Shown here piece by piece: positions 34,839-46,604 of a stretch of DNA of 64,000 bases. The stretch spans positions 164,722,006 to 164,786,005 of the forward strand of contig JAHLJT010008446.1 of assembly GCA_031308135.1 (NCBI GenBank), written 5' to 3'. Position numbers and translations under genes: made by a program. The DNA comes from Acheta domesticus (Eukaryota; Arthropoda; Insecta; Orthoptera; Gryllidae). The notes under the pieces are model-generated. The model ran no database searches, was not told where the DNA came from, and saw only the letters and a program-made list of their open reading frames with translations. The stretch's first letter is position 1. Each line of letters opens with the position of its first letter.

Positions 34839-35755
34839 AAAATAGCATTCTGTTTTCATGGAGATATTTGATAGATGAGAGCTTTTGACAACGGACAGAG
34901 AGAGCACCGCCATCCTCTCGGCACCGCGCTGCGAGCATGGGAAAAGGCGGGCGGGCGGAAACACCGGCCCGCGAAGGTTGGCTACAGGTGACAGGCAAAC
35001 GCCCGGCAAATTTAGATGATGACTTGACATACTTCCGAAAATGAAACAGGTCACGTTATTTCTCGCCGAGTTCTCAATGTAAACGCGTCGAAAATTTCTC
35101 ATTTTTACTTTGTTATACTAGTACAACTTTCTGTAAAATAAATCTCGAGATTCTTGCACTAGACAATTGTACTTTTCTTTGAAGTTACGTCTATTTGGTA
35201 AGTTTTTAATTATATTTATAAATGTCAACATTAATTGTTAATTACACATTAATGTCAGTTATTATTTGCTATAAAGTTAATTTTTAATTATTGATCGACA
35301 AATTAATAAACAAAAATTTTTAGTAAATTTAGTTTAAATTAGTCACGTATTTCGGTACCTAAAATTTTAGAAATCACGCACTGTATATACCCAGTATTTA
35401 ACATTATTATTCATACACTCATATCAGATTTATCAACAAAAAGTTATCGTATCTCGTCATAAAATATTTTAAAAAGGCTTTGTTGAAATTGTGCACCAAT
35501 TGCATTAGTAGCGAATACACGCCAATAAAATTATTACAAGAATATATGTTTAACGTAATATTAATATTGAATAAAACAAATATCTTTCGTTCCAACTTTG
35601 CTATTCGTACAGTCGAAGTGAGTGGTAACACGCACTTCTTCCTCATCGAGTTAGTCGGCCCTTGACAGTTTTCCTAGGTATCAATGTGCTGTGTAGGGAT
35701 AATTCCGACAGTAGGCAACAATCGGCATCGAAATGGCCAAGCAGAAGGAGCTATA
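34839..35755. other. No gene seen; GC-rich patch
   Basis: A GC-rich patch at about 34890-34990 (AAAGGCGGGCGGGCGGAAAC) lies in otherwise AT-rich DNA. No supportable gene. Confidence 0.5.
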
Positions 35756-36486
35756 TACAGGTGTCCGGGCAGGAAACGTCGAAACTTCGCAAATAAGCTC
35801 TTAAGACAATTCTAAGTGTGTTTTCTCTAATAAACTACATGGATATTCCGAATGGTTGAGCTGCTATTAGCACTGAAAAGTTGGTGTGAAAAGATGATTT
35901 TTAGGAAAAAATATGCATATGGAAGCATTGAAACACTCCAGAAACGTAAATTGTTGATTATTTACAAAAAAATGAATATATTTGGTCAGACAGAAAAATT
36001 AAGGGAGAAATAAAAAAGCTGTCGAATTGTGTAACCGAATGGTTGAGCCGCAATAAGCACTAAAAAGTTAGTATGAAAAATTGATTTCTAGACAAAAATT
36101 TGCATAATAGAAGCCAGAAATACTCCAGAAACATGTAAATTGTTTATTATTTACAAAAAATTAATATATTTGCTCAGATAGAAAAATTAAGCCAGAAATA
36201 AAAAAGCACCAAATTTACACAATTCGACTCCTTTTTTTATTTCTCGCTTAATTTTTCTATCTGAGCAAGTATATTCATTTCCTTTGTAAATAATAAACAA
36301 TTTACATGTTTCTGGAGTGTCTCTATGCTTCCATAATGCAAATTTTTGCGTAGAAATCATTTTTTCAAACCCACATTTGAGTGCTTATTGCGGCTTAACC
36401 ATTCGGAATATCCACGTAGTTTATTAGACAAAATATGCTTAGAATTGTCTTAAGAGCTTATTTTCGGCGTTTCCTACCCGGACACC
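35756..36486. mobile_element. Fold-back element K, copy 2
   Basis: Inverted arms of roughly 330 bp each: GTGTCCGGGCAGGAAACG at the left, GTGTCCGGGTAGGAAACG inverted at the right, and CTCTTAAGACAATTCTAAG in both. The centre holds a second inverted pair (AAAAATTAAGCCAGAAATAA with its partner near 36235). Family of 27713-28164. Confidence 0.85.
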
Positions 36487-36895
36487 CCCACACACCCAAG
36501 CACCCACGCACCCACACACACACGCACAGTGAGTCACGTAACTTTAGCACCTCCTATAACTTTTGAACGGTTGAAGATATTGCAATGCAGTTTTCACGGA
36601 AGTGCATGAGGGAATGGGGCAAATTGATAACTGTATTTATTTCTATTTTGTGATATGTATTTCACGAGATATTTGAGGTAACTTTGTTTTTTCAAATGTG
36701 TGTATGTATATATATAATATATAATTATACATATATATAATATAATTATACATATATAATATAATTATACATATATAATATAATTATACATATATAATAT
36801 AATTATACATATATAATATAATTATATATATAATATATAATTAATTATATATTATTATTATATATAATTAATTATACATATATATATATAATATA
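36487..36895. repeat. CA-rich run and 19-bp AT minisatellite
   Basis: A CACACCC/CACGCA run at about 36486-36530. At about 36715-36895 a 19-bp unit (ATACATATATAATATAATT) is repeated about six times, grading into TA-rich sequence. Confidence 0.9.
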
Positions 36896-37639
36896 CCAAA
36901 ATGGAAATCGATAAAAACAATAGAAATGTGAATAACGCAAGGGGAATATCATTTCTTCAGTAGCCGGGGATATTAAGGTGAGCGAACAATAATGGGGGCG
37001 TAGAAAATAAACAATCTGACGTTTGATGTCATTTTTGGAGATAAGATATACAAGCGAGTGATCAGTTGAAGAAGAAAACACTTTATAATAAGTGAAAAGG
37101 GGAGCTTTCAGGTTTTAAAAACGATAGCCGGATTCATCTCTTGAGACGTGGTAGAGATTAGATCGAATATATAGCTGTGGTCGGGAAGAGAATCAGTTTT
37201 GGTTAAATGACATTAACTTTGATCAGATTGGGAATAAGTATACATTAAAATAGAACTTGGATTCTATTGCGTTGTGTTCAAAGGCATTTGCCCTTCATAT
37301 GGAGATAGAGGAAAACACAGTATTAGGGAAAGATTAAAAATGTTTGTTTGTAGTAGTAAGTACAGTTACATGTGTAGGCGTCCATCCGTGACGCGAGTGA
37401 TAGGGCAGTCGGTAAACTAGTAGTAATATAACTCAGTAGACAATAGGGGTTAAATATCGCGCCTATAAAGGTATTAGAAGAAAGAAGACATCGTGGGGTA
37501 TCCGAGAAGATTCTTCGTGGCGCCATCGTATTTGGAGAGGAAGAAAGCTCGCGAAGAAATCGTACGTGAGAAAATTTTGAACTGTCATTCCAATTAACAA
37601 ACCGGTCATGACCGAAAGTTTCCAAAGCTGCATTGTGAT
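36896..37639. other. No gene seen
   Basis: Non-coding spacer; no recognisable domain in the short open stretches. Confidence 0.5.
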
Positions 37640-38320
37640 AATTGTAATAATTCAGATTCATTTAGAATTATTAACCTGAATTTTCGAAAATTGCGAAAAT
37701 TTAAATTTTATTCGGTGTGTTCCTTCAACTACAAAATTGCAGATAGAGATTTTTTTCTTCAAATAAAATTTGTTCTTCGTAGAACAAAAGAACTCACTAG
37801 TTCTTTGTTTAATGTCATGTAATTTTTTTTTGAAATTTTTTATAGTTTTCGTGTAATTTGTGCAATTTTAAAAAATACAATAAGATTTTCTAAAAAACGG
37901 CTCCAAACTTTTCTTTAAACTTTTGGTAGGGATAGCGATAAATGTGCTCTATTAGATGACAAAAACGCCATATTACTCTATTCTTTTGTTTTTTCAAACA
38001 TTGCAAAAATGTACTTTTTTTGCCTTTCACGGCGTCAAATAATTGCATTAGCGGCGATTTGTTCACATTGTATATTAATGAGTACATGCGCTTTAAATAA
38101 TTTCAAGTAAAGTTTTTCCAGAACTCAACCGTTTTCTGTGAAAACTAGGTCCAAATTCCGCATTTTCAGAAACGCTCAAACGCCTTTTTCTCATAAATGG
38201 CTCCAATTTTTTTCTTCAAACTTTTCGAACGGATAGTGCTAAGTACACTCCGACGTAAAGTTCATGATGAGGTATTTTTTCTTTTCAAAAATGACACGAA
38301 TGTATTTTTTTAAAGGTGCA
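37640..38320 (+). repeat. Family G repeat, copy G3 (partial)
   Basis: Aligns with the 560-1170 part of G1 in the same direction (GGCGATTTGTTCACATT, CTCAACCGTTTTCT, CTTCAAACTTTTCGAACGG). It lacks the terminal hairpin. Confidence 0.75.
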
Positions 38321-38388
38321 GTAGGGTCCTTCGAGGTGCAGCTTTTTTTATGACGATGAATGTATATAAAACTGGATGTTGATATATA

Positions 38389-39720
38389 CGAAGGTTGAAT
38401 GAAAAGTAATGCCTCCACCTTCGTAACTCCTCAACAGATGGCAGCACTGGTACGCGGCAGGTTTTGGATCGTTCAGTAGACTCTCCGCTATAGTTCCAGA
38501 TGTCGGGAAGTATTAGCATTGAACGGTTGTGTTGTAAAAGTGTAAAGTATGGAACTCTGCGCAGACGGTCGGTCAATGCGATTTAAGCAACGTGCACTCA
38601 TTGAATTCTTGACAGCAGAAGGAGTCATCTCAAAGGAATCCTAGAAGAATGCAAGCTGTTTATGGTGATTGTGTCGATGCGAGTACTGTGCGTCGTTGCG
38701 CGAGTAAGTGTAAAAATGTTGAGGTGGAAATGGCTGACTTGTGTGACAAACAAAGGGTTGGACGTCCTGTGACAGTAACCACCGAGTTTTACAAGCAAGA
38801 AGTTGACAGACTGATTTAGGACGATCGTCGCATCACTCAGAGAGAAATTCCAATCATTATCGGCATTTCAGAAGAACGTGTGGGTTACACATTATTGATT
38901 TGCTTGGCTATCGGAAGATCTGGGCACGATGGGTACCCAGGACGCTGACGCCTGAAATGAAAGCGCACAGACTTGAAATTTGCCAGGAATTCCTCTCGGA
39001 GTATGAGAATGAAGGTAATGCCTTTCTTCTTTCAATTGTGACAGGAGACGAAACCTGGGTACACCATTACGACCCAGAGACGAAACGTCAGTCAAAGGAA
39101 TATCGACACCAAGACTCACTCCAGAAAAATAAATTCAAGACAGCCCTCAGCAGGAAAAATCATGACACCAATGTTCTGGGATGTAGATTGAGTTATCCAT
39201 GTTGATTTCCTTGAAAGTGGAACAACAATAAATTCACAGCGGTACATCACAATGCTTCTAACTTTGAAACGACTGCTGAAAATGGACCGAAAGGAAAAGG
39301 AAAACAGTTTCCTGCAGCACGATAATGTCAGACCACACACTTCATGTGCCACCATAGCAGAACTCCAGAGACTGGATCTCACCACCGTACGGCACCCTCC
39401 TTACAGTCCAGATTTAGCACTGTCCGACTTCCATCTGTTCCTGATAATGAAAGATCTGCGGGACATCATTATGCTTCTGATGTTAAGAGAACTGTAAGAC
39501 GTTGGTTGCGGAAACAGTATTGACTTCTTCCGTGACGGCTTCAGAAAACGTGTTCATCGTTGGCAGAAATGTATCCATTTGTCTGGAAATTATGTGGAAA
39601 AGTAAATTAAAGAAATTAAAGATCATATTCCAAACATTATTTCTCAGTTAGATTTATTAAAATATTATCGTCCAAACCCAAGTCATGAAGGTGGAGACAT
39701 TACTTTTCATTCAACCTTCG
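38389..39720 (+). mobile_element. Full-length mariner M3 with terminal inverted repeats
   Basis: Ends CGAAGGTTGAATGAAAAGTA and, inverted, the same 20 bases, continuing ATGCCTCCACCTTCGT / ATGTCTCCACCTTCAT. TA precedes the left end; the right side is TG at the start of a TG run, so the TA duplication is mutated or overwritten. Length is 1,332 bp, normal for a mariner. It encodes the transposase pseudogene 38549-39605. Confidence 0.92.
38549..39605 (+). pseudogene. Mariner transposase M3, broken (DD34D)
   Basis: Starts MELCADGRSMRFKQRALIEF and ends SGNYVEK with TAA at 39603-39605, about 352 codons, the usual mariner length. Seen in order: HTH part (TAEGVISKES, DASTVRRC), ARWVPRTLTPEMKAHR, first catalytic motif VTGDETWVHHYDPETKRQS, second FLQHDNVRPHTS, third PYSPDLALSDFHLF. 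Exactly 34 residues lie between the Asp of HDN and the Asp of SDF. All three Asp are present, but stops (38642-38644, 38818-38820) and frameshifts near 38900, 39180 and 39240 inactivate it. It is the SETMAR-like mariner type, different from the copy at 2488-3577. Confidence 0.92.
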
Positions 39721-39732
39721 TGTGTGTGTGTG

Positions 39733-39788
<56 letters not shown>

Positions 39789-39796
39789 TACATATA
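39721..39796. repeat. (TG)n(TA)n(CA)n compound microsatellite
   Basis: TG, then TA, then CA runs form a long self-complementary stretch between mariner M3 and repeat J copy 2. Confidence 0.95.
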
Positions 39797-39817
39797 CTCC
39801 GACACCGTTAGACCGAT

Positions 39818-40330
39818 CTCCATGAAAGTTGGCACTTCTACGTATTTTTTTTCACCCAGAAGTTTTATGTGCTGTTAATTCTGTTGTAACTCCACTTCAT
39901 GGAGCTGTAGAACGAAACTAAATATTCACGTCAAATGCAACCCGCAACACACTCGGAAGCATTTTGTATATATTTACACACACACATATCGTTAAATAAC
40001 TCCTAAACGAAGCGTTCTAGGGCCTTAAAAATCGAAAATTTTGAGGCCCAAGGCCTCAATGAAACATTTCTCACATCGTGATCTACAGAATGAGCCCTTC
40101 TTGAACATTCTATTACATTTTTGCTGGTCCGGCGCTTCCCGATAATGCCTGACCTGCTAAGAGACGTGCAGAATCTGCCAGTAAATGTGAATGAGAGGGA
40201 CAGCGAGCGGCAGAGACATAGACACACAGACAGACAGGGACAGGGTGAGGGAAGGAGGGAGAGTGAGAAAGAGAGATGGGAGGGGAAAGAAAGAGATGAA
40301 GGGCATAACAACGCCTACCAGGTTTACTAT
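39818..40330 (+). repeat. Family J repeat, copy 2
   Basis: Same-direction match to 25809-26285 (GTTGGCACTTCTACG, TTCACGTCAAATGCAACC, GCGTTCTAGGGCCTTA, TGTGAATGAGAGGGACA). Ends in purine-rich sequence. Non-coding. Confidence 0.75.
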
Positions 40331-40468
40331 TTATATTGCAATTTCTATCCGAATTAAGTCATTTTATTGTAAAGTTCGTCACACATCTTAGAACATAATG
40401 TTCGTAAACTAAATATTTTCAAATAAATAACACAAATTCGACAATTAAAACTGCGTTTCTTACAATGC

Positions 40469-42691
40469 ACAGTGACCACGATGCACAAATTCTTACCATT
40501 ATACGAAATGCGAACAATGACACAATAAATAATACACGTATGAGTAGAGTGTTTTCTAAAAGTAAAATAAAATTATTTATTGATTACTTGCTGCAGGAGT
40601 CATGGGACGCGGTTTATAATACTATTGATACAAACGATAAATATTATTCTTTTTTTTTCAACGCTTTCATTTCATTTTAACACTTGCTTTCCTCTTCAGA
40701 AAAGAAAATTAAATATTTCACGCCAAAGCAATTCTTGGATAACACAAGGGATCATGTAAAAACAAACGAGTTCTTTCTTTCATTTCTAAGCATCATAACG
40801 TATCTCAAGATCTCCTCCTGTACTTTCAAAAATACAAATCATTGTTAAGAAAAGTCATAAGGCAGGCTAAAATCATGAAACACGATCAGGATATTTTGAA
40901 CTCAAATAACAAAACAAAATCAATGTGGGATATAGTAAAAAATGCGACCAAACCAACTAGAAACCTTGTAGAGAATGTTGTTTTAAAAGATAACGATAGA
41001 GATGTGAACGATCCGGCAACAGTGGCTAGTCTCTTTAACCAATACTTTTCGAGAATTGCTGTCGATCTCACTAAGGGTTTTCAGCCACAAAATTCAACAT
41101 CTGACGTTTCCCTAAAATTCTTAGACACTATGTTCGTTTCCGAAACCTCTTCCTATGAAATTCTCAAAATAATCGGTAAATTAAAAAATAAATATTCGGC
41201 CGGTTTAGATGAATTTCCGGATTGTTTGTTAAAGACGTGCGCGCCAGCCGTTATACACCCTTTAACTCACATATTTAATGCATCCTTATGCACCGGAATT
41301 TTTCCAGATATTTTTAAAACAGCTAAGATTAAGCCGCTCTTCAAAAAAGGCAACAAAAATGAAGTTCAAAATTATCGGCCAATTTCTCTTTTGTCGGTTT
41401 TTTCAAAAATATTAGAGAGACTTTTTATGTGCGAATGGAAACCTTTCTCAATAAACACGACGCGTTTTCAAATTGCCAACATGGATTCCGGAAATCAAAA
41501 TCTACGGAAACAGCCATTTTTTCTTTTCTTAAGGATGTTGCCTCATCATTGGATCAAAACGAAGCAACTATTGAAATATTTTTAGATCTTTCAAAAGCTT
41601 TTGACGTCAATGATCATAACATTTTACTTTCAAAATTACCTTCGTATGGAATCCGTGGTATTGCTCTAGATTGGCTATGTTCGTACCTTAAACAACGATC
41701 TCAGAGAGTAGAAATACCTTACTGGAATGATGGACCTTTATGTACACACCTTTCCGGTTCTTTGTCAATTGCACATGGAGTCCCGCAAGGATCGATTTTA
41801 GGCCCTATTCTCTTCCTATTATACGTAAATGACATGCCCTTAGCGATTCGAAACGGAAGAACAGTTCTCTTTGCGGATGATACAAATATTCTTTGCAACA
41901 AAGAAACCGTATATAGTACAATATCAGACGTTTCAAATTGGTTCCGTAATAACAAATTAAAAGTAAATGAAAATAAAACTGTTTCAATGCAGTTTTCCAT
42001 ATCAAATAAAAAATTCTGTACTCCATTGAAAATGAACGGTGTGCCATTGACTGATGTTAATGTAACAAAATTTTTAGGTCTATCAATTCAGTCAAACCTC
42101 AAATGGAACGCCCACTTAAATGAATTGAACACAAAATTAAGCTCATTATGCTACGCGTTCAGAATTCTTTCAAATTCCGTCAGCCTTCATACAGCTCGTT
42201 GTGTATATTTTGCCAATGTTCACTCCCGCCTGAGATATGGCATAATATTTTGGGGAAACACATCTTATAGTTCACAGACTTTCAGATTACAAAAAAGAAT
42301 TGTACGAATAATAAGCAAATCCAACCCACGTGATTCTTGTAAGTCTCTCTTTATTAATCTAGGAATTTTACCATTACCTTGTCTCCTGATTTAAGAATCA
42401 GTAGTTTTTGTCAAAAATGACTTACTTAAGGACGGGAATATATTTTCAGCAAACGCCGATGTCTATAAGTATAACACACGACGTAGTAATCATATTCACC
42501 AGGTGGCAGTATCAACAGCTCACTACAAAAAATTCACATACAATTCATGTACATTACTCTACAACACTTTGCCAGAAGACATTAAACGATTAAATTCGAG
42601 AGAAAAGTTAAAGTCCCAAGTAAAATCTTTTCTGCTGCATAACTGTTTCTATACAATTCGAGACTATACCGAGCATCAAAAAGGAAAGTAG
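40469..42691 (+). pseudogene. CR1-like endonuclease tail and reverse transcriptase (copy C)
   Basis: Begins HSDHDAQILTIIRN, the end of the AP endonuclease. RT follows: pre-RT MWDIVKNATKPTR, VASLFNQYFSRIAVDLTKGF and KNKYSAGLDEFPDCLLK (40842-41585), then after a frame change near 41450 the core with STETAIFSFLKDV, IEIFLDLSKAFDVNDHN, GVPQGSILGPILFLLYVNDM, catalytic FADDTNILC and KFLGLSIQSNLKWNAH (41429-42394). A stop at 42392 and a shift separate the final part ending VKSFLLHNCF (42503-42691). The best preserved RT of the three copies but still not intact. Confidence 0.9.
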
Positions 42692-43236
42692 AATTAATTT
42701 TAACAATGATAGTTAATGTAATTATTTATCATTTGGACTGTATAATTCTAAAGAACCTGTAACAAGTATTGTACCACTGTTTCTGGGTTGATGGCCCCCA
42801 TCTCGATCAGGTTTTTCGTCCAGTTTCCCTGATCCTTGAGCAAATGCTGAGATGGTCCCTTGTTTTGCTTCTGGACATAAATGTAACTTCATTATTTGTG
42901 CACGTCTTCTGAATTTCAGTGGGAAATATAGTTATTCAAATTATCGTTTTTCATATTATCGCGGCAAAAAGTATTATTCTTTCATGAAGAACATGAGGGA
43001 TCAGGGCAGGAATTTATAGCTAATTTACCTTTGAAAATATATTTTATTATACAGGAGCGAATATTTTGTCAACAAAACTCGAAAAAAACCTCTCTTTTCT
43101 GTATTCAAAATTCGACTAGAATATGTTTAGGATAGAGACCACAGAATTATGAAAACGTGCACAAAATTCACTTTTCCCCATAGCTCGTCATACGCAGTTT
43201 TAACTGTTTTTTGACGTAAATAAATAAATAAATACA
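40469..43236 (+). mobile_element. CR1-like retrotransposon, copy C (5'-truncated, different subfamily)
   Basis: Plus-strand copy that begins in the endonuclease SDHDAQIL motif and ends in a (TAAA)n tail at 43217-43234. Its coding sequence is clearly diverged from copies A and B, while a 3' untranslated block (CCCCCATCTCGATCAGGTTT and following) is well conserved in all three. Confidence 0.88.
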
Positions 43237-43879
43237 ACTAGATTATGTCCTAAACAAGACGGAATTCACAGAATAACTGCCGCATCGCGGGACGGAATGC
43301 CATTGTCGGCGGAGCGAAATCTGATATTTTCTGTACGCTAGCAAACGGAGCACGGCAAATTAGAATACGAAAATTGCACAAAACTGCGCATTAAAAAAAC
43401 GTGTATACCTTTTTTGAAGAACTGATTTTTTAGAATAGATTTCATTAAAAAAAAGTCGGCAACACTACGCGCATATCCGTTAAGACAAATCTTAGAAATT
43501 ACAATGGTGTCTAGACCCTGAATGAAACGTTCGAAGCCATAAATATTTCAAATTAATCACCTCAAAATTTGTTTGCTTTCTCAGCAAATGATTGCAAGAA
43601 AGCGTATTCTTCCTGGCAATATTTGTAACACTTATGTAATATGCTTTACATTGCAACTTAATATAAATTTAGAGTTGCGTTTTCGGACTTAAATGTTTTG
43701 CGATTTGTAATATAATTAAGTTAATTAATCATTTAATTAATAAGTTATTAATGAACTAGTAAGTTAAACAATGAGACGGGAATTCAAGAATAGCCAACTG
43801 CATCCAAGTGCCTCTAAAATTTCTTTTACAGACTGATAACTGTCAGTTAAACAACTTTTATAGACTCAAACGAATCGTG
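43237..43879. other. No gene seen
   Basis: AT-rich non-coding spacer. Confidence 0.5.
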
Positions 43880-44861
43880 AGAAATGAGAATTTACCATTT
43901 CCAATTCTTTTCCAATTTACACAAAAATATTCTTATTTTCGAAAACTTGAACATGACCTTATTTGAAGATCTGTTTTCGACGAACACATTTCATTTTTTA
44001 AAAAATCTTCATAATTGTAGTGGTAGGAAGACGCCGAATAAAATTGAATTTTTACATTCGAAAAATGCGGGAGTTCACGGAACATGAGACCAACACCATT
44101 CTTTTAAGAGTCCTTTCTGCTATGTGAGGTCAAAATTTAATCAAAGAATTCTGGACGGTTTAAAAAAACGATTTTAAAAAATAAAAATTGCCTGTTTGAC
44201 GTAAAATTGTGAAAAAAACTAATATTATCGGAAAATTGAATATGACATTATTTGAGGATTTGTTTTTCATAAACACATTTCATTATGAAAAAATCATCAT
44301 AGCATCTTCATAACTGTTTAAGGAAGACGCTGAAAAAATGTAGAATGTTTGCAATTTTCAAAAACTAAGAGTTTTCAACGAACATGAGACCTGCATCATT
44401 CTTTTAAACGTCCTTCACACTATCCAACAAGAAAATTTAATCAAAAAATTTGAAGCCCATTTTTATAAAAATATTGAAAATGTCTCAGAGTCTTCATGTA
44501 AAGTACTCCCCCACCAAAAACAATTAAAATATGAGTTTCAAATTCAAGGGGCCGCAACATCAGCCAGATCGATTGGTAAATATCAATTTTGGAGAACATT
44601 GGCTGAATGGTTTAGGCGCTACGCGTTGTTGATGGACGGACACACGTGTTGCCGTGAATAAATTTTTCGATATCAAGGATCCACAAGACATGGATTTTGG
44701 ATACACCATGTTTGGGGATTTTTTTTCCTAAATTTAGCAACTGGATTTAATCACTTTTTCTTTACCAGACCCAGGAAATTGGAGTTTTCTGCCGAACATT
44801 CGCGTTTATTCCGCAGCATTACATAACTTTTTCTTTACTGCGTAAGTGGCAGCGAGAAAGT
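43880..44861 (-). repeat. Family G repeat, copy G4 (diverged)
   Basis: Same orientation as the 59297 copy. Shared blocks near the end: AGATCGATTGGTAAATATCA, GGTTTAGGCGCTA, TTAGCAACTGG, GCAGCATTACATAAC. Ends with the family hairpin ACTTTTTC (44826-44833) and GAGAAAGT (44854-44861). Confidence 0.65.
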
Positions 44862-44874
44862 AAAAACGGGGGTT

Positions 44875-44892
44875 GCGGGTTCGAGTCCCGAC
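44875..44892 (+). other. tRNA T-arm-like / B-box sequence
   Basis: GCGGGTTCGAGTCCCGAC can fold as a T-arm and fits an RNA polymerase III B box. It follows the hairpin end of G4 directly. No complete tRNA cloverleaf is visible, so a SINE remnant is more likely than a tRNA gene. Confidence 0.45.
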
Positions 44893-45161
44893 TCGGGCAT
44901 GTTTATATGTGTTCGTCCTTTCACCCCCTATTATCACCATATCGTTTCATCCTCATACCATAACGTGAAAACCAATAGTGGTCGCTAATGACCTAGTAGT
45001 TGATGCGACCATAAATAACAAAAAAAATATTGGCATAACTTTCATTAGACCATTCCGCTTTGCTGATCGAAGAAAATACAATATCGAAGTCGGCTCTTGG
45101 CCAGTCTCTGTGTTCTCTGTAGTCATTTAATTCTACCGCACCCAGCCAGCTCTCGACCGCT

Positions 45162-45420
45162 CACCATTAATTACACGGACGTTTGAAGACAAATGACATT
45201 ATTTTCGCGTAATTAATTAGCAATTAAATCGTTCTACATGATGGCATATTTGTTTGTGTTAACCTATTGCGGTGGTGCCAATTTTTCTTAAGCCAGGTCA
45301 CCGTAATTACATGGAAGTTTGAAGAGCAATTGATATGCTTTCGTAATCAAATGGCAATTAAATAGTTCTAAATGGTGGCATATTTTTTGTGTTATCCGAT
45401 TATAGTAGTGCCAGCATAAG
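45162..45420. repeat. Two-unit tandem repeat, 137-bp period
   Basis: Unit 1 starts CACCATTAATTACACGGACG at 45162; unit 2 starts CACCGTAATTACATGGAAG at 45299. Both contain TTTGAAGA, GCAATTAAAT and GGTGCCA/AGTGCCA. It lies about 370 bp 3' of the Trim9 exon. Confidence 0.8.
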
Positions 45421-45790
45421 AGAGGTAGCTCCCAGCGCTGTTGACAGACGGTTGCACCAGTGTTTGCTGCGACGGGGCAACCGGTTTTAATTTCGCACCC
45501 GGAAGTCATATTTAAACTCGATTTTCTTTAAGACAATTTTTTTCGTAAAAACTTAACCTTCCATTCTTCATGAAATTCAACATAGAATCTGTTGTTGTTT
45601 TTTCTTAAATGTAGTTTCCGAATACCAGAGTGTATTAAAATGTTTCTACATTTGGATTTATCTATCTACATACAACTAAATTTATTTCAACCAAGAATGG
45701 AATAAATTTGCTCAAACTAATGTATACAATTTAATTTATATTTGAAAAATTCTGTGCAAGAAGAATTTTGAAAATAATTGCTGTACATAC

Positions 45791-45963
45791 CTGAGGTTCC
45801 TCATTCACAAAGAAGCTCAATTGGTGCCTTTCTAGGTCCAGAAGAACACCAACTGTATATCCAGGTTGAATACCACCTTCACACCGCTGCTCATGAATGC
45901 TTCCATGCATAAACCACGATCGCTGACGATCAATATACATGCTCCACCCTTTATCATCCTTAC
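45791..45963 (-). CDS. Trim9: Trim9-like exon, middle of B30.2/SPRY domain
   Basis: An internal exon of 173 nt. The acceptor reads TATTGCAG before 45963 and the donor CAG|GTATGTAC after 45791. It completes a Gly codon split with the upstream exon, then encodes 57 residues: KDDKGWSMYIDRQRSWFMHG, SIHEQRCEGGIQPGYTVGVL and LDLERHQLSFFVNEEPQ. This matches the TRIM9/TRIM67 SPRY region (WxMYxDxxRSWFMH, EGGI, GVLLDL, LSFFVN). TRIM9 is a class I TRIM E3 ubiquitin ligase acting in axon guidance and synaptic vesicle biology; SPRY binds partners. The exon ends in phase 0, so another SPRY exon must follow at lower coordinates; I did not find it. Confidence 0.92.
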
Positions 45964-46604
45964 CTGCAATATGAATAACTATTGTTAAGAAATGTCAGCA
46001 AATTTCAAGCTAACAATTTATATAGCTTTTTTGAACAAGAGAGTCACCTCATAATATGGACTCTACTCTGATCTCAATTATAATGAAAATGGTGAGCTTT
46101 CAACAGGCTCCATTCATTGCTATCTCCCTCCAGTTATTATCTTACCTGGAAGATATCTATTTCAGAAATGCAGAACAATACCATATCAATATCTCCAGAA
46201 GAAGTATATGATGCTCAGTTCAACTCATGCTCAGTTAACTCAGAAATTCCCAATGTTACCAACAGGTGAGAGAAATTTCTAACGGGACCATAAACGCTTG
46301 CAGAATTGAACACACACTGGCAAAACACATTTGCACATTTTGCTCAATTTAAACAGACTTTTTAATAGAGAGAGAAAACGAATGGTATTTCTTGCATATT
46401 TATTTGAACATACTTTCTCGCATTATTACTTTTGCAATTTTTGAGATTTTAGAGAGTTAAACAAAAATCAGACCTTCTTTCAATTTGCCAAATTTCCTTG
46501 TTTTTCAATAAATTTAAATATATGAAATTGAGATCTTCAGAACTGAAACGTGCAATACGTGAAATTTGACAAGCAATAACATTAAAGCATCTGAAAACAT
46601 CCCT

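Noticed and set aside
44840..44905. A tRNA gene
   Set aside because: Only a T-arm-like segment is present; no acceptor stem, D-arm or anticodon arm could be built.
1..45790. The next Trim9 SPRY exon (FxPAVSLNR-type)
   Set aside because: I looked for it on the minus strand below 45790 but found no convincing match; it may lie beyond the window or be missed by eye.
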